A stretch of 64,000 nt of DNA from Candidatus Altimarinota bacterium (GTDB lineage Bacteria > Cyanobacteriota > Cyanobacteriia > Cyanobacteriales > Microcystaceae), in the NCBI GenBank assembly GCA_012031035.1, contig JAAUUT010000008.1, forward strand, positions 27,401 through 91,400, given 5' to 3'. The translations under genes and the position numbers were made by a program. Positions 27,458 through 36,861 of this stretch are shown one piece after another. Under the pieces are notes generated by a model that was not told the origin of the DNA, ran no database searches, and saw only the letters and a list, made by a program, of their open reading frames with translations. Position 1 is the first letter of the stretch, and each line of letters starts with the position of its first letter.

Positions 27458-28699
27458 CTAAATGTTTAACAGCTTAGTAGCTGTAGTATTCCCTTTCAGA
27501 CAATTGAGCATCCGTAGCGTCGCTGCGGCTGAGTAATTGCGAAAGGCAGGTTGGTTCGGGGCAAACTCAGTACCTGTTTCATTAAGCGGAGAAGCTACTT
27601 GACAATAAGCTGACATTTGATTGACCAGCATTTCAGCCCAATGCCCGCTAGTATCGGAGAAAGTTGTTTTCGTTGTAGTTTGCTTAGCTGTTAATTGAGC
27701 CGTCGTAGTACGTTGAGATTGGGCATATTGAGAGGCTTTTTGCAAGACAGCGATTAACTCGGCTCTCGTTACTTCTTTAGTTGGTTGAAACGTTCCATCT
27801 GGATAGCCGCTAACAATTTGGTTTTTCTGCGCCCATTGAATTTTTGCCGCACTCCAACGAGAGGCTTGTACGTCTGGATAGGGAGACTCAGTAACGCGAT
27901 CGCTCATATTCAGTTTTACATCGGGAAGCGTTTTGAAAGCCTCAATAACCATCGAGACTAATTGTTCTCTGGTGAGAGCAACTTGGGGACGAAATGTACT
28001 ATCTTCTTTAAATCCAGCGATAAATCTTTGGGCGACTGCTTGTTCGATTTCGGCTTTGTAGATGTCGTCGCCAATATCTCGAAACGCGATCGCGGGAGTT
28101 CCAGGAGTATGATTGGGAGGTAAAACTCCGCCAGCAGCTACGATTGTTTCACCAGTCCCGCTGAAATAGAAGTGACCGAGTTCTTTGCCATCATAGGCTC
28201 TTTTTGAAAATTGCCACCCAGGTTCGAGAACGAATTTCATGAATCCTTGAGACATTCCCCTCGTCCTACCAACGATAATTTCTGGCCCTCCGGTTCTAGG
28301 GGTTCCTACTAAAACCAATTCTCCGTTGCGCTGAACGACGCTGAGAAGATAATTTAAACCGTAATCTCGACCGTCGATCCGAAGAGAATAGCCGTTACTG
28401 TCGGTTGCGCGGCGACAATGCCCAGTAAAATCGAAATTCAGGAGTAGAGGATTGACCAGGACTGGATCGGAGCCGCTTTCGCTCCAGCACTGATTTTTAT
28501 CAGGAATTTGCTCGATGACAAGTAAGTCATATTTCTTATCGCCGTAAGGTCTAGCAACAGCAATGACTTGACTTTGGTCGATAAGTTGTTCGTCGAAAGA
28601 AGCGGCTGAACGAGCCGAATTAAAAGGAATAATACTAGTTAAAGCAACGGTTGCTACTGTAGCGAGTCGAACAGGTAGGGTAAATTTCATGGTTTTCAT
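27458..28699 (-). CDS. DUF3747 protein with three SLH domains
   Basis: A 413-residue exported protein. The signal segment at 1-32 ends near SARSAA. Residues 33-200 match the cyanobacterial DUF3747 domain (ASFDEQLIDQSQVIAVARP, IDGRDYGLNYLLSVV, RTGGPEIIVGRTRGMSQGF). Three S-layer homology repeats follow: IEQAVAQRFIAGFKEDSTFRP, PYPDVQASRWSAAKIQWAQK with GYPDGTFQP, and FSDTSGHWAEMLVNQM. SLH domains anchor proteins to the cell wall or outer-membrane-linked polymer. It is next to the glycan cluster on the same strand. Confidence 0.85.
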   Translation of the reverse strand: MKTMKFTLPVRLATVATVALTSIIPFNSARSAASFDEQLIDQSQVIAVARPYGDKKYDLLVIEQIPDKNQCWSESGSDPVLVNPLLLNFDFTGHCRRATDSNGYSLRIDGRDYGLNYLLSVVQRNGELVLVGTPRTGGPEIIVGRTRGMSQGFMKFVLEPGWQFSKRAYDGKELGHFYFSGTGETIVAAGGVLPPNHTPGTPAIAFRDIGDDIYKAEIEQAVAQRFIAGFKEDSTFRPQVALTREQLVSMVIEAFKTLPDVKLNMSDRVTESPYPDVQASRWSAAKIQWAQKNQIVSGYPDGTFQPTKEVTRAELIAVLQKASQYAQSQRTTTAQLTAKQTTTKTTFSDTSGHWAEMLVNQMSAYCQVASPLNETGTEFAPNQPAFRNYSAAATLRMLNCLKGNTTATKLLNI

Positions 28700-29056
28700 A
28701 TAAAGGTTTTTGGTATCTGTCTAGTTGAAAACAATATAAGCTAGGGCGATCGCCTAAATTAATGACCGATTTATTCACGATCGTGTTCCGTAAAAGGGGT
28801 TGGCGGCTGGGCAAAAGAGAAAAAATTTTTTATGACTAACCAGTAATTCATGATTAGATGGTTAGAATTTAATAACCTCTGTAATAAGATTAAAAAGCCC
28901 AATCATAAACATCGTTCCGCCCTACTTAATTACAAAGTTAGACGGGCGATCGCGGGTTGCCCTCTGGCGAAAGTGAGAAATTGCTCAATGACTAATGACG
29001 CGAAATCCCCGCCTTAACAAGGCGGGGATAAGCTAGGTTAACGTTAGAACGTGCGT
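28700..29056. other. Spacer between the ABC exporter and the SLH gene
   Basis: It holds the promoter side of the SLH gene. At 29005-29029 lies a perfect 11-pair hairpin, listed separately. The rest is AT-rich with no gene. Confidence 0.4.
29005..29029 (-). terminator. Strong GC hairpin after the ABC exporter gene
   Basis: ATCCCCGCCTT-aac-AAGGCGGGGAT is a perfect 11-pair hairpin about 30 bases past the exporter stop. Without a T tract, it could be an IS200/IS605-like end or REP element rather than a classic terminator. Confidence 0.5.
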
Positions 29057-30937
29057 TTATTTGCTCGAAGACTCAAACTTTTCCTTACGAACTAATGCTA
29101 AACTGCGACGAACTCTACGAAATTGCCTGCCTGTTTGTTGGTGCGCGTTTTTAAATTGCATAGCATACAAACGAGCATAGTAGCCATTTAAGCTTAGTAG
29201 TTCCTCGTGAGTTCCGATTTCTACAATTTTGCCGCGATCCATAACCGCGATTTGATGCGCTTTTTGAATAGTAGAGAGTCGGTGAGCGATCGCGAGGGTC
29301 GTTCTTTCTTGGCAGAGTTCTTCGATCGCTTCTTGAATTAATTGCTCGGATACCGTATCTAAAGCGCTAGTCGCTTCATCTAAGATCAGAATATCGGGAT
29401 TGCGGACGAGAGCGCGGGCGATCGCAATTCGCTGTCGCTGTCCTCCTGAAAGTAACACGCCGCGATCGCCGAGGGTCGTATCGAATCCCTGTGGTAACTG
29501 CATGATAAAGTCGTAGGCATTCGCTCGTTTAGCGGCTTCGATAACGGCTTCGTCTGGGACATTCTCTAGACCGTAACTGATGTTATAGCGAACCGAATTG
29601 TTAAATAAATAGGTATCTTGACTGACGATACCCATCGCTTGTCTGTAGCTTTTGAGATCGTAGTCTTTCAAATCTTTGCCATCAACTGTAATACGTCCTG
29701 CATTGGGGTCGTAAAATCGCGATAATAGGTCTGCGATCGTTGATTTTCCAGCACCAGAAGCCCCAACTAGCGCCACCATTTTACCTTTAGGAATCCAAAG
29801 ATTGACTTCATCTAATACGATTTTCTCGCTTTCTGGATAGTTAAAGCTGACATTTTCAAAATGAATTCCTGTTTTTAAGTGAGAAAAGATTTGCGATCCG
29901 TTTCGGGTCATCAATGGTTTATTTTTGCGTTCTAAAAAATGGGCAGCAATTTGAATACTATAGGATTGTTTTGCTAATTGGTTTCTGAATTTATTCAGTT
30001 GACTAATTGTAGGTATTAACTTATAGAGGACGACGATATAGGTCAATAAAACGGTTGTGATTAAATTAGTATCCCCCGCAAATAAATAACGTCCTAGTAT
30101 AACAATAGAAAGAATTATTAAGACTCCAAGAATTTCATTTATTGATGGGATAAATTGTTCGTTTACTTGTAGTTGAAATTGAGATTTTTCTAGTTCTTTA
30201 ATTAATTTTTTAATCTTTTTATATTCATTATCTTCATTTTTTACTGTTCTGATTAAACGGTTTGCAGTCACAATTTCTAAAATCTTATTTGAAGATTTTT
30301 TTGATGTGGTAGAAAGATTTTTTCCTAATTTTCTAGACCGTTTAATTAAATTTTGAACGAGAAAAAAGATTGCAGATAATAATAGAGTTGCTGGTAAAGT
30401 TAGCTGCCAAGAAATTAGAACGAGTATAGAGGTATAAGTGAAAATAGTAATGGAAACTTGAGCCAGAAAAATCACCATTCCAATCGAGTTAGCTGCATTA
30501 ACAATATCATGAGTAATATAGCTCATAATATCTCCAGCCTTATGTTTAGCATAGTAATCTAGATCGACATCTAATAAAAGCCTCAATCCATCTAATTTCA
30601 TGGAATTAGTCATGCTGCGAGATAAATGACCGCCGACCAACGAACTAAGATATTGGGTTACATTTTTAAGAACTATCATACTCAAAATGACCCCAAAAAT
30701 AAGCAGAGATTTTGTATCTTCAGGAACTCCCTGAAATAAAGACATTAATTTGTTAATAATCGGCGGAGCTTTATCTAGCTCTGAAGGCATCCCCGACAAA
30801 CCAGAGAACAACAATGGAACGATTAAAGCCGTGCCGACCCCATTAAAAATTGCACAAAGAAAACTTAAAACAAAAGCAGTAGCAATCAGTAACGGAAATC
30901 GACGGGCATATTGAAACAGAAATTTGTAAGAAGACAT
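29057..30937 (-). CDS. ABC exporter, fused permease/ATPase (MsbA/HepA-like)
   Basis: A 626-residue half-transporter. Residues 15-320 hold six membrane helices, and residues 345-590 are the ATPase with Walker A GASGAGKST, signature LLSGGQRQRIAIARAL, Walker B ILILDEATSALD and the H-loop His in IAHRLST. A basic C-terminal tail follows. The family exports lipids or lipid-linked glycans, and HepA-like members are tied to polysaccharide deposition. As last gene of the minus-strand glycan cluster it is the likely flippase for that product. Confidence 0.9.
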   Translation of the reverse strand: MSSYKFLFQYARRFPLLIATAFVLSFLCAIFNGVGTALIVPLLFSGLSGMPSELDKAPPIINKLMSLFQGVPEDTKSLLIFGVILSMIVLKNVTQYLSSLVGGHLSRSMTNSMKLDGLRLLLDVDLDYYAKHKAGDIMSYITHDIVNAANSIGMVIFLAQVSITIFTYTSILVLISWQLTLPATLLLSAIFFLVQNLIKRSRKLGKNLSTTSKKSSNKILEIVTANRLIRTVKNEDNEYKKIKKLIKELEKSQFQLQVNEQFIPSINEILGVLIILSIVILGRYLFAGDTNLITTVLLTYIVVLYKLIPTISQLNKFRNQLAKQSYSIQIAAHFLERKNKPLMTRNGSQIFSHLKTGIHFENVSFNYPESEKIVLDEVNLWIPKGKMVALVGASGAGKSTIADLLSRFYDPNAGRITVDGKDLKDYDLKSYRQAMGIVSQDTYLFNNSVRYNISYGLENVPDEAVIEAAKRANAYDFIMQLPQGFDTTLGDRGVLLSGGQRQRIAIARALVRNPDILILDEATSALDTVSEQLIQEAIEELCQERTTLAIAHRLSTIQKAHQIAVMDRGKIVEIGTHEELLSLNGYYARLYAMQFKNAHQQTGRQFRRVRRSLALVRKEKFESSSK

Positions 30938-31280
30938 AAAAATAACTAGTACTGTGTCAAGTTGATTTTGATGGACGGAAGAATGATGAATTATGAATGA
31001 TGAATTATTTTTTTATTCATGAACCTATCTCACTTCCTGACAATAATTAGCGATCGGTGACTAGTTATTCAATTAACTGCAAGCAAAATTTAATGAGTTT
31101 AAGAGTAGAAAGGCGATCGCTTGCGTCTTTACAGAAGAAGAGGAAACTGATAACTGGTCACTGGTGAGGCAGTCCGCAAAAAGGCGGTTTCCGCCCTTGG
31201 AGGAACTGCCTATCCCGTTGGGTCACTGATAAAAACTCCCCGCCAATTTTCAATTGACAAATTACTAGGCGTGGAATGAT
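30938..31280. repeat. Repeat-rich spacer before the ABC exporter
   Basis: ATGATGA, ATTATGA and ATGATGA heptamers lie at 30983-31003 and ACTGATA, ACTGGTC and ACTGGTG heptamers at about 31149-31169. Between 31172 and 31215 is a GC-rich block (GGCAGTCCGCAAAAAGGCGG, then CTTGGAGGAACTGCC) with complementary ends. No gene is seen. Confidence 0.6.
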
Positions 31281-31712
31281 TTAGCTTTTGAGAAAATCGA
31301 GTAATTCATCTACTCGCGTTTTGAATGGAATTTGGGTTTGCAAATACAAATAACGATCGCTTTTCCATCTAAACAAAACTAGATCGGAACCTAGCCAAAT
31401 GCGATCGCCTTGCCAAGTCAACTCCAAGCTAATTCTTTCAAGTGCATAAATCAGCGTTCCAGCAACGATAGATAACGTAGTTTCGTTAGAAAATCCTTGA
31501 TTTAAAATTAGCTGTCCTTGTTCGTTTAGAAGCGAAACTGCATTCACAACATTAAGATATCTTTTCAGAATTTTCTGATAGCGTTTTTGGCTTAACATAG
31601 GCGAATCACTTGTCATCGCCAGACTAGAGGCAAGAGTATCCAAATGTACTTCCTCTAAATGAGAATCGTTATAAGAAACAGGGTTAGAGAATTTAACAGG
31701 TAAAGCTTGCAT
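31281..31712 (-). CDS. Unrecognised 143-residue protein in the glycan cluster
   Basis: A soluble protein with no signal or membrane helix. A disordered N terminus of about 45 residues is followed by a compact alpha/beta part (NAVSLLNEQGQLILNQGF, IWLGSDLVLFRWKSDRYLYLQ) that loosely recalls a roadblock/LC7 or response-type fold. I do not recognise the family. It lies between a methyltransferase gene and the ABC exporter on the same strand and is probably cotranscribed with them. Confidence 0.6.
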   Translation of the reverse strand: MQALPVKFSNPVSYNDSHLEEVHLDTLASSLAMTSDSPMLSQKRYQKILKRYLNVVNAVSLLNEQGQLILNQGFSNETTLSIVAGTLIYALERISLELTWQGDRIWLGSDLVLFRWKSDRYLYLQTQIPFKTRVDELLDFLKS

Positions 31713-31768
31713 AGGACAAAAAAAATTAAGTGGTTAAAAGTGGACAAAAAATGCAACCATTGAGAGTC

Positions 31769-33130
31769 TCAAACTGAGAAGACTTCACAAGTCAAACCCA
31801 AGTCTGCTACTAACTGACGAATTTCTTCTTCATAGATGGGGTTCATGACAATGACAACCTCTGGTCGATATGCTTGTAGGAATTCCGGCGGGACGATTTG
31901 CTGACCTGTTCCGGCAACATACTTCCAATGTTTGCGAAAATTCATATCCACGATATACTCGATCGCGCCGCGAACCTTGAGGAGATTTAAGAAGGTGACT
32001 CCTTTAGCACCTGCACCCCAAACCACTGCTCGTTGCTTGGTTTGCGCGATTTGGGTAAGTTTACGCTCCCAAAGAGCAATCTTGGACTGAAATTTATTGG
32101 TAAAATCTTGAATGTCGCGGTGCAACGATTCGACTTCTTCGACATTATTTAATTCCGTCTCAGGAAGCAAATATGTTGCTGAATCAGTCCAGACTTGACG
32201 ATTTCTCGTAGCAGTAACTAGGGTTGAAGTTTCTAAAACAGTAGCTTGACTAGTCGCGCCAACTGGAAGCAACTGCCGTTCTTTTGTAGCACTTAATAAA
32301 GATTCTTCTAGAAGGAAATTGCGATCGCCGAGCGTTACTTTTTCTGCAACGGGTAAAGCTTCCACGCAAAGGAATTGACCTGCAAACGCCTCGCTTAAGT
32401 TAGTAATTTTAAACCCGCATTCAGAAAAGACTTGCTTTAAAGAAGAAGGGACAAAATAGGTGCAGTGTTCGTAAAGAATATCCCAAACTGCTAGACGGTG
32501 AAAAGTATCGATCGCGTTAGGAACTTCAAAAAATACTACCGTGTTGAGGCGATCGCCGATCGCTTTTCTCAATGGGATGAGTAAATCGGCAGGATTAGCG
32601 ACGTGTTCGAGGGTATGACGACAACAAATCAAATCCGCTTGATAGTCTCGATAATCCTCCGAATAAAAATCTTGAATAAACTTAACTTTCTCTCCTAGAT
32701 GGCGATGCTCTGCACGAGGAATATAGCTTGGATCGAAGCCAATTCCTCGATTATTGCCTAATTCGCATAAAGAAACGAGAAAATCGCCTTTACCACAACC
32801 AATCTCAATAATGTTTTTGTTACGGAGATCGTAACGTTCGATTAATTTTTGAGTGAGATCGTTGATATACTCGCGAAAGCGGGGAGAATAGTGCAAAGAG
32901 TTTTCATAATCTTGAGAATAATGCAGCTTAGCGGGGTCGAACGCCACATTACTAATGAAACCGCAGCTAGGACAAAAAGCGAGTACGATATCTCCTTTAG
33001 GACAGTTGCGTGCTTCCTGTTGCTCGGAGTGCAGGATATTACAGAAAATAGGAACGTCCGACATCGTGAAAAAAGGTTCTAAATGAGGCGAACCACAAAC
33101 AGAACAGGTATGTTCGAGTAATGCAGCCAT
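31769..33130 (-). CDS. SAM-dependent sugar C-methyltransferase-like protein (copy A)
   Basis: Started at the ATG at 33130, the protein is 453 residues. The longer start at 33184 only adds residues encoded by ATGATGA heptamers. It has three parts: an N-terminal zinc-type domain (CSVCGSP, then FCPSCGF), a SAM-binding Rossmann fold with IIEIGCGKGDFL, and a C-terminal domain with VVWGAGAKGVTFLNLL and PEVVIVMNPIYEEEI. This layout is shared by NDP-hexose C-methyltransferases. A paralogue lies directly upstream. The insert around residues 270-320 is absent from that copy. Confidence 0.8.
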   Translation of the reverse strand: MAALLEHTCSVCGSPHLEPFFTMSDVPIFCNILHSEQQEARNCPKGDIVLAFCPSCGFISNVAFDPAKLHYSQDYENSLHYSPRFREYINDLTQKLIERYDLRNKNIIEIGCGKGDFLVSLCELGNNRGIGFDPSYIPRAEHRHLGEKVKFIQDFYSEDYRDYQADLICCRHTLEHVANPADLLIPLRKAIGDRLNTVVFFEVPNAIDTFHRLAVWDILYEHCTYFVPSSLKQVFSECGFKITNLSEAFAGQFLCVEALPVAEKVTLGDRNFLLEESLLSATKERQLLPVGATSQATVLETSTLVTATRNRQVWTDSATYLLPETELNNVEEVESLHRDIQDFTNKFQSKIALWERKLTQIAQTKQRAVVWGAGAKGVTFLNLLKVRGAIEYIVDMNFRKHWKYVAGTGQQIVPPEFLQAYRPEVVIVMNPIYEEEIRQLVADLGLTCEVFSV

Positions 33131-33134
33131 AAAA

Positions 33135-33162
33135 ATTATGAATGATGAATGATGAATTATGA
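33135..33162. repeat. Four ATTATGA/ATGATGA heptamers
   Basis: The units are ATTATGA, ATGATGA, ATGATGA and ATTATGA. They end five bases before the start codon of methyltransferase copy A, so they lie in its leader. Confidence 0.75.
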
Positions 33163-33273
33163 AAATTAAAAGTTCGTTAGCCAAATATGTTCCTTGTTAC
33201 CCTTGTCTCCCCGATCGCTAAAAAGGGCTTTTGCTCCAATGCGATCGCGTTTAAGATGAAATCATTTGCGATT

Positions 33274-33302
33274 GTAGGGGCGGAACGACCGTTTGCCCCT
33301 AC
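33274..33302. repeat. GTAGGGGC hairpin between the paired methyltransferase genes
   Basis: GTAGGGGC and GCCCCTAC form a perfect 8-pair stem around a 13-base loop. It is related to the elements at 1908 and 9230 and lies ten bases past the stop of copy B. Confidence 0.6.
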
Positions 33303-33311
33303 GGATAACGG

Positions 33312-34547
33312 TTAAAGAGGAATAACTTCGGTAGAGACTCCCATTTCGTCGAGCATTTTCTGAATTTCGCTGCAATAGATCGAATTCATAACAATTACTC
33401 GATCTGGCTGAAATTCTTTTAGAAACTCCGGCGGCATAATTTCTTTACCGACACCAGGAATGAATTTACTGTGACGATGGGGATTGATATCGACAACGCA
33501 TTGAACTTGGTCTGCGGCATTAAGCGTAGTTAAGAAAGCCACGCATTTAGAACCCGAACCCCAGATAGCGACCTTTTCCCCCTGGCGATTCCATTGTTCT
33601 AATTGCTGCTTCCAACGATCCAGCTTTTTAGCAATCTCAATCGCGAAGTATTTAACATCTTGCACCATGCGATCGCGACTTTCTTCTAAAGGATGCACTT
33701 CCTTAGAAGGCGTGGCGACGGGTTTGGCTTCAATTAAGAGATATTGATTGCCATAAGCTTGATAAAGATCTGTTACTTCAAACCCACAAAAGCGGAACAA
33801 ACGTGCTAAGGAACCAGGTGTAAAATAAGAACAATGTTCGTAATAAATATCCTCAAAAGCGAGATCTCGCAAAACGCGAGTTGTATCGGGAATTTCAAAG
33901 AAAACAGCTACATCGGTGCGATCGCCAATAGAACGGCGCACGATTTGCAAAAATTCAGCCGTTGGTTGGATATGTTCGAGCGTATGGCGACAACATATAA
34001 AATCGCCAACATATTCGGCGTGATGTTCTGAGTAGTATTCTTGAATGAAAGCTACGCGATTAGCAGCTTCGTTATTGACCCGTCCCGGTACGACACTGGG
34101 ATCGATGCCAACGCCGCGATTGTTTCCTAACGTGCAAAGCAGGATGAGAAAATCCCCTTTGCTGCAACCAATCTCGACAACATCTTTGTTATGTAAATCG
34201 TATTTTTCAATCAAACGATCTGCAAGGTCGATTGCGAACTGATTAAAAGTAGGAGAAAAACTCTGTTGGTCTTCATAGTTGGGTGCGTAAGCCGACCACT
34301 TGCGATCGAATGCCACATTGGTAATAAATCCGCAGCGATCGCAATGACCTAAAATAATATCGTCGCAGGGAAAATCTAATGCTTCTTGTTGCGTTGACAG
34401 CATCAAACAACTGTGGACGGGAACGTTACGAACCTCATAAAAGATTGATAGTCCTTGGTGATGGCAGTTAGGACAAATATATTCGGTTAAATCCGTTACT
34501 CCGGCTCGGTCAGTAGTAGATCTAGTTAATAACTGTTGCATATTCAT
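33312..34547 (-). CDS. SAM-dependent sugar C-methyltransferase-like protein (copy B)
   Basis: A 411-residue paralogue of copy A. It has the zinc-type motifs YICPNCHH and CDRCGFI, the SAM site VVEIGCSKGDFLILL, ICCRHTLEHIQP in the catalytic domain and the C-terminal domain VAIWGSGSKCVAFLTTL with PDRVIVMNSIYCSEI. The N-terminal half is closely similar to copy A, pointing to a local duplication. It follows a glycosyltransferase gene by 22 bases in a tight minus-strand operon and probably acts on a nucleotide sugar. Confidence 0.8.
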   Translation of the reverse strand: MNMQQLLTRSTTDRAGVTDLTEYICPNCHHQGLSIFYEVRNVPVHSCLMLSTQQEALDFPCDDIILGHCDRCGFITNVAFDRKWSAYAPNYEDQQSFSPTFNQFAIDLADRLIEKYDLHNKDVVEIGCSKGDFLILLCTLGNNRGVGIDPSVVPGRVNNEAANRVAFIQEYYSEHHAEYVGDFICCRHTLEHIQPTAEFLQIVRRSIGDRTDVAVFFEIPDTTRVLRDLAFEDIYYEHCSYFTPGSLARLFRFCGFEVTDLYQAYGNQYLLIEAKPVATPSKEVHPLEESRDRMVQDVKYFAIEIAKKLDRWKQQLEQWNRQGEKVAIWGSGSKCVAFLTTLNAADQVQCVVDINPHRHSKFIPGVGKEIMPPEFLKEFQPDRVIVMNSIYCSEIQKMLDEMGVSTEVIPL

Positions 34548-34569
34548 TAAGAAATCTCCGTTTTGTTAG

Positions 34570-35514
34570 TTAAATAATTTGTTGTTTTCGTTGCTTGAAA
34601 AGCTGTCTGACCGTGAATAAAAGCTCGCCGGATAGCATCTTGCGCCATCGTCTGTGTTTTGGGACTGCAACAAAATAGAGAAATCCTATCGTCGCCAATT
34701 TAGTACCAATATCCTCCCTAGAGCGCACGATTAGGAGGAAAAATTCCCACAGTCGTCTCCAATAGGGGAGAACCCAAATATGCAGTTTAGTCGGATCGAA
34801 CCAATGCGCTTCCTCAAGACCTTCCAATCCGTTCTGCCGATCCTTGATGCGATGGTAAGCTTGAGAATGAGTCCTCATGGTATATAAATATTCAGGTATC
34901 TGCCCAAATCCCCCTTTGAGAATGAGTTCTACTAAAAAGCAATCGTCTGCTCCAGGAAAATGTCTAATTAAGTGAGTTTCTTTTAACAGTTGCGATCGCA
35001 TCAATCCCCAAATGGCTCCATTGTGTCCGAGTACGACAAACAGCTTGCGAAAGCGAGCGTAGGTAGAGGGCGATCCGATCTCGTAATCTGCGGTTGCGCC
35101 TTTTAAGAACTGCGTAGTTCCCTTTAACTCATCGCGCATCATAAATTGGGTACAAGCAAGAACGAGCGTTGGTTCCCTATCCAACAAATCAACACAACGG
35201 GCTAAAAATTCCGGTTCGGCTGTCTCATCTGCTGGTTGCCATTTGAAATATTCGCCGCGCGATAACTCAAAAACCCGATTGAAATTCCTAGCAGCACCGA
35301 GATTTTCTTCGTTGCGATAGTAACGAATGCGCCCATCTTTAGCAGCATATGCTTGGCATATTTCTTGAGTGCGATCGCTTGAGGCATTGTCTGAGATAAT
35401 TAGCTCGAAATCCTCAAAGGTCTGAGCCAAAATAGACTCGATCGCTTCTTTGATAAATGGCTCGCCATTGTATACGGGTAATCCAATACTGACGCGGGGC
35501 TGCTTGTTACTCAT
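34570..35514 (-). CDS. Family 2 glycosyltransferase
   Basis: A 314-residue GT-A enzyme with SIGLPVYNGEPFIKEAIESI at the N terminus, IISDNASSDRTQEI for nucleotide binding, and EYFKWQPADE where the DxD-type metal motif lies. No membrane helix is evident, so it is probably cytosolic or peripheral. It is similar along its first 100 residues to the GT2 at 40568. It lies inside the glycan cluster, upstream of methyltransferase copy B. Confidence 0.85.
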   Translation of the reverse strand: MSNKQPRVSIGLPVYNGEPFIKEAIESILAQTFEDFELIISDNASSDRTQEICQAYAAKDGRIRYYRNEENLGAARNFNRVFELSRGEYFKWQPADETAEPEFLARCVDLLDREPTLVLACTQFMMRDELKGTTQFLKGATADYEIGSPSTYARFRKLFVVLGHNGAIWGLMRSQLLKETHLIRHFPGADDCFLVELILKGGFGQIPEYLYTMRTHSQAYHRIKDRQNGLEGLEEAHWFDPTKLHIWVLPYWRRLWEFFLLIVRSREDIGTKLATIGFLYFVAVPKHRRWRKMLSGELLFTVRQLFKQRKQQII

Positions 35515-35548
35515 CTGATTTGATTGGTATTTTTGTATTAAAGGAGCA

Positions 35549-36853
35549 TCAACGAGTTATCAAAACTTTCTCGGTTGTATAAAAGTCGCGGCGATGAGTT
35601 TCTGAGACTTCTTCAAAAAGATCTCGATATCGTCTTGCTTGTAGTTCTAAAGTAAATTCTCGTTCTGCCTTGGCGCGAGCGCGAGCGGATAATTGCTGAT
35701 GGCGATCGCGATCCGCTAAAATCCAAGCGATCCCTTTCGCTAAATCGTCAATTTCGTAGGGTCGAGCGATATAACCATTTTGTTGATGGTCGATGAGGTC
35801 GGGCACGCCACCAATATTGAAGGCAACGCAGGGAGTACCACAAGCGATCGCTTCCATTACAGTAGTTGGCAAGTTGTCATAAAGCGAAGGCGCTACAAAA
35901 ACATCTGCCGCTCCATACGCTAGGGCTAAGGATTTGGCATCGTTCAGTTTTCCTAAATAATGAGTCTTAAAACCTAAATCTGACCGATTAATTGGTTCAG
36001 AAAAACCAAAAATAACAACCTCTATCTTGTTACTCCATTCAGATTTACTAAGGCTTCTTAATGCTGGTTCGAGGAGATGAAACCCTTTTCTATATTCGTT
36101 GTGCCATGCTCCAAACAGAACGATTTGTTTATCTTGCGGTAAATTCAAAATTTCTCGCGCTACTTGTCGATTTATGGGTTTGAACGTTTCAGTATCGAGA
36201 CCATTAGGGATGACTTCTACTCGCAGATCTTTAAATAAAGAACTGGAACTAACACGCTTTGCCAACCAGGAACTAGGGGTAACAACAGTGGATTTAAGAT
36301 TTTTCCAAGCTTTGACTTTGCGCTGCCATACCCAATGAGAGAGATCCCGATCTTTATTGCTATCGAGTTGAGGGCAAGCACCGCAGGAATTCATGTAGCG
36401 ATCGCAATCTAGACTGTAATCGCATCCGCCCGTAAATGCCCACATATCGTGCAACGTCCAAACCAAGGGCTTATTAAATTTTGGAATCGTTTCTATGGAT
36501 AAAAAGTCATTGCAGATCCAATGTAAATTAATGACATCTGGATCGAGTTGCTTCACTTTGGCATTGAGATCGTAAACGGGAAGCCACTGGAGATAAAACC
36601 CTCTGACACCATAACGTTTAGGAGAGAGTTTAAAAGGCAATCTAGAGACTTTCTCGGCGCGCAGATAAACCGTGCGATCGAGCCATTTGGCAAACTGAGT
36701 CTTGGGGACAGCGATTACCGCTTCATCATTATCGAACTTCGTTTTGACCAGTACGTTAGAAACGATACCAAGACGTTGCAATCCTTGATGTAATCGATAG
36801 GTAGCACCGCCTGCGCCACCAACAAGAGAAATACTCAGTAGTAAAGCCTTCAT
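35549..36853 (-). CDS. Family 4 glycosyltransferase
   Basis: A 434-residue GT-B enzyme: N-terminal SLVGGAGGATYRLHQGLQRL, a central LHDMWAFTGGCDYSLDC, and the C-terminal donor site FVAPSLYDNLPTTVMEAI with the ExxxxxxxE pattern followed by GVPDLID. The Cys-rich insert CDRYMNSCGACPQ is common in WcaC-type enzymes that follow this HDMWAFTGGCDY motif. It lies nine bases from the next GT4 gene, so both are one transcript. The acceptor is unknown. Confidence 0.87.
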   Translation of the reverse strand: MKALLLSISLVGGAGGATYRLHQGLQRLGIVSNVLVKTKFDNDEAVIAVPKTQFAKWLDRTVYLRAEKVSRLPFKLSPKRYGVRGFYLQWLPVYDLNAKVKQLDPDVINLHWICNDFLSIETIPKFNKPLVWTLHDMWAFTGGCDYSLDCDRYMNSCGACPQLDSNKDRDLSHWVWQRKVKAWKNLKSTVVTPSSWLAKRVSSSSLFKDLRVEVIPNGLDTETFKPINRQVAREILNLPQDKQIVLFGAWHNEYRKGFHLLEPALRSLSKSEWSNKIEVVIFGFSEPINRSDLGFKTHYLGKLNDAKSLALAYGAADVFVAPSLYDNLPTTVMEAIACGTPCVAFNIGGVPDLIDHQQNGYIARPYEIDDLAKGIAWILADRDRHQQLSARARAKAEREFTLELQARRYRDLFEEVSETHRRDFYTTEKVLITR

Positions 36854-36861
36854 AACTCGAT

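Noticed and set aside
33131..33184. Longer start of methyltransferase copy A
   Set aside because: The added residues come from ATGATGA heptamers in the leader; the ATG at 33130 fits the family.
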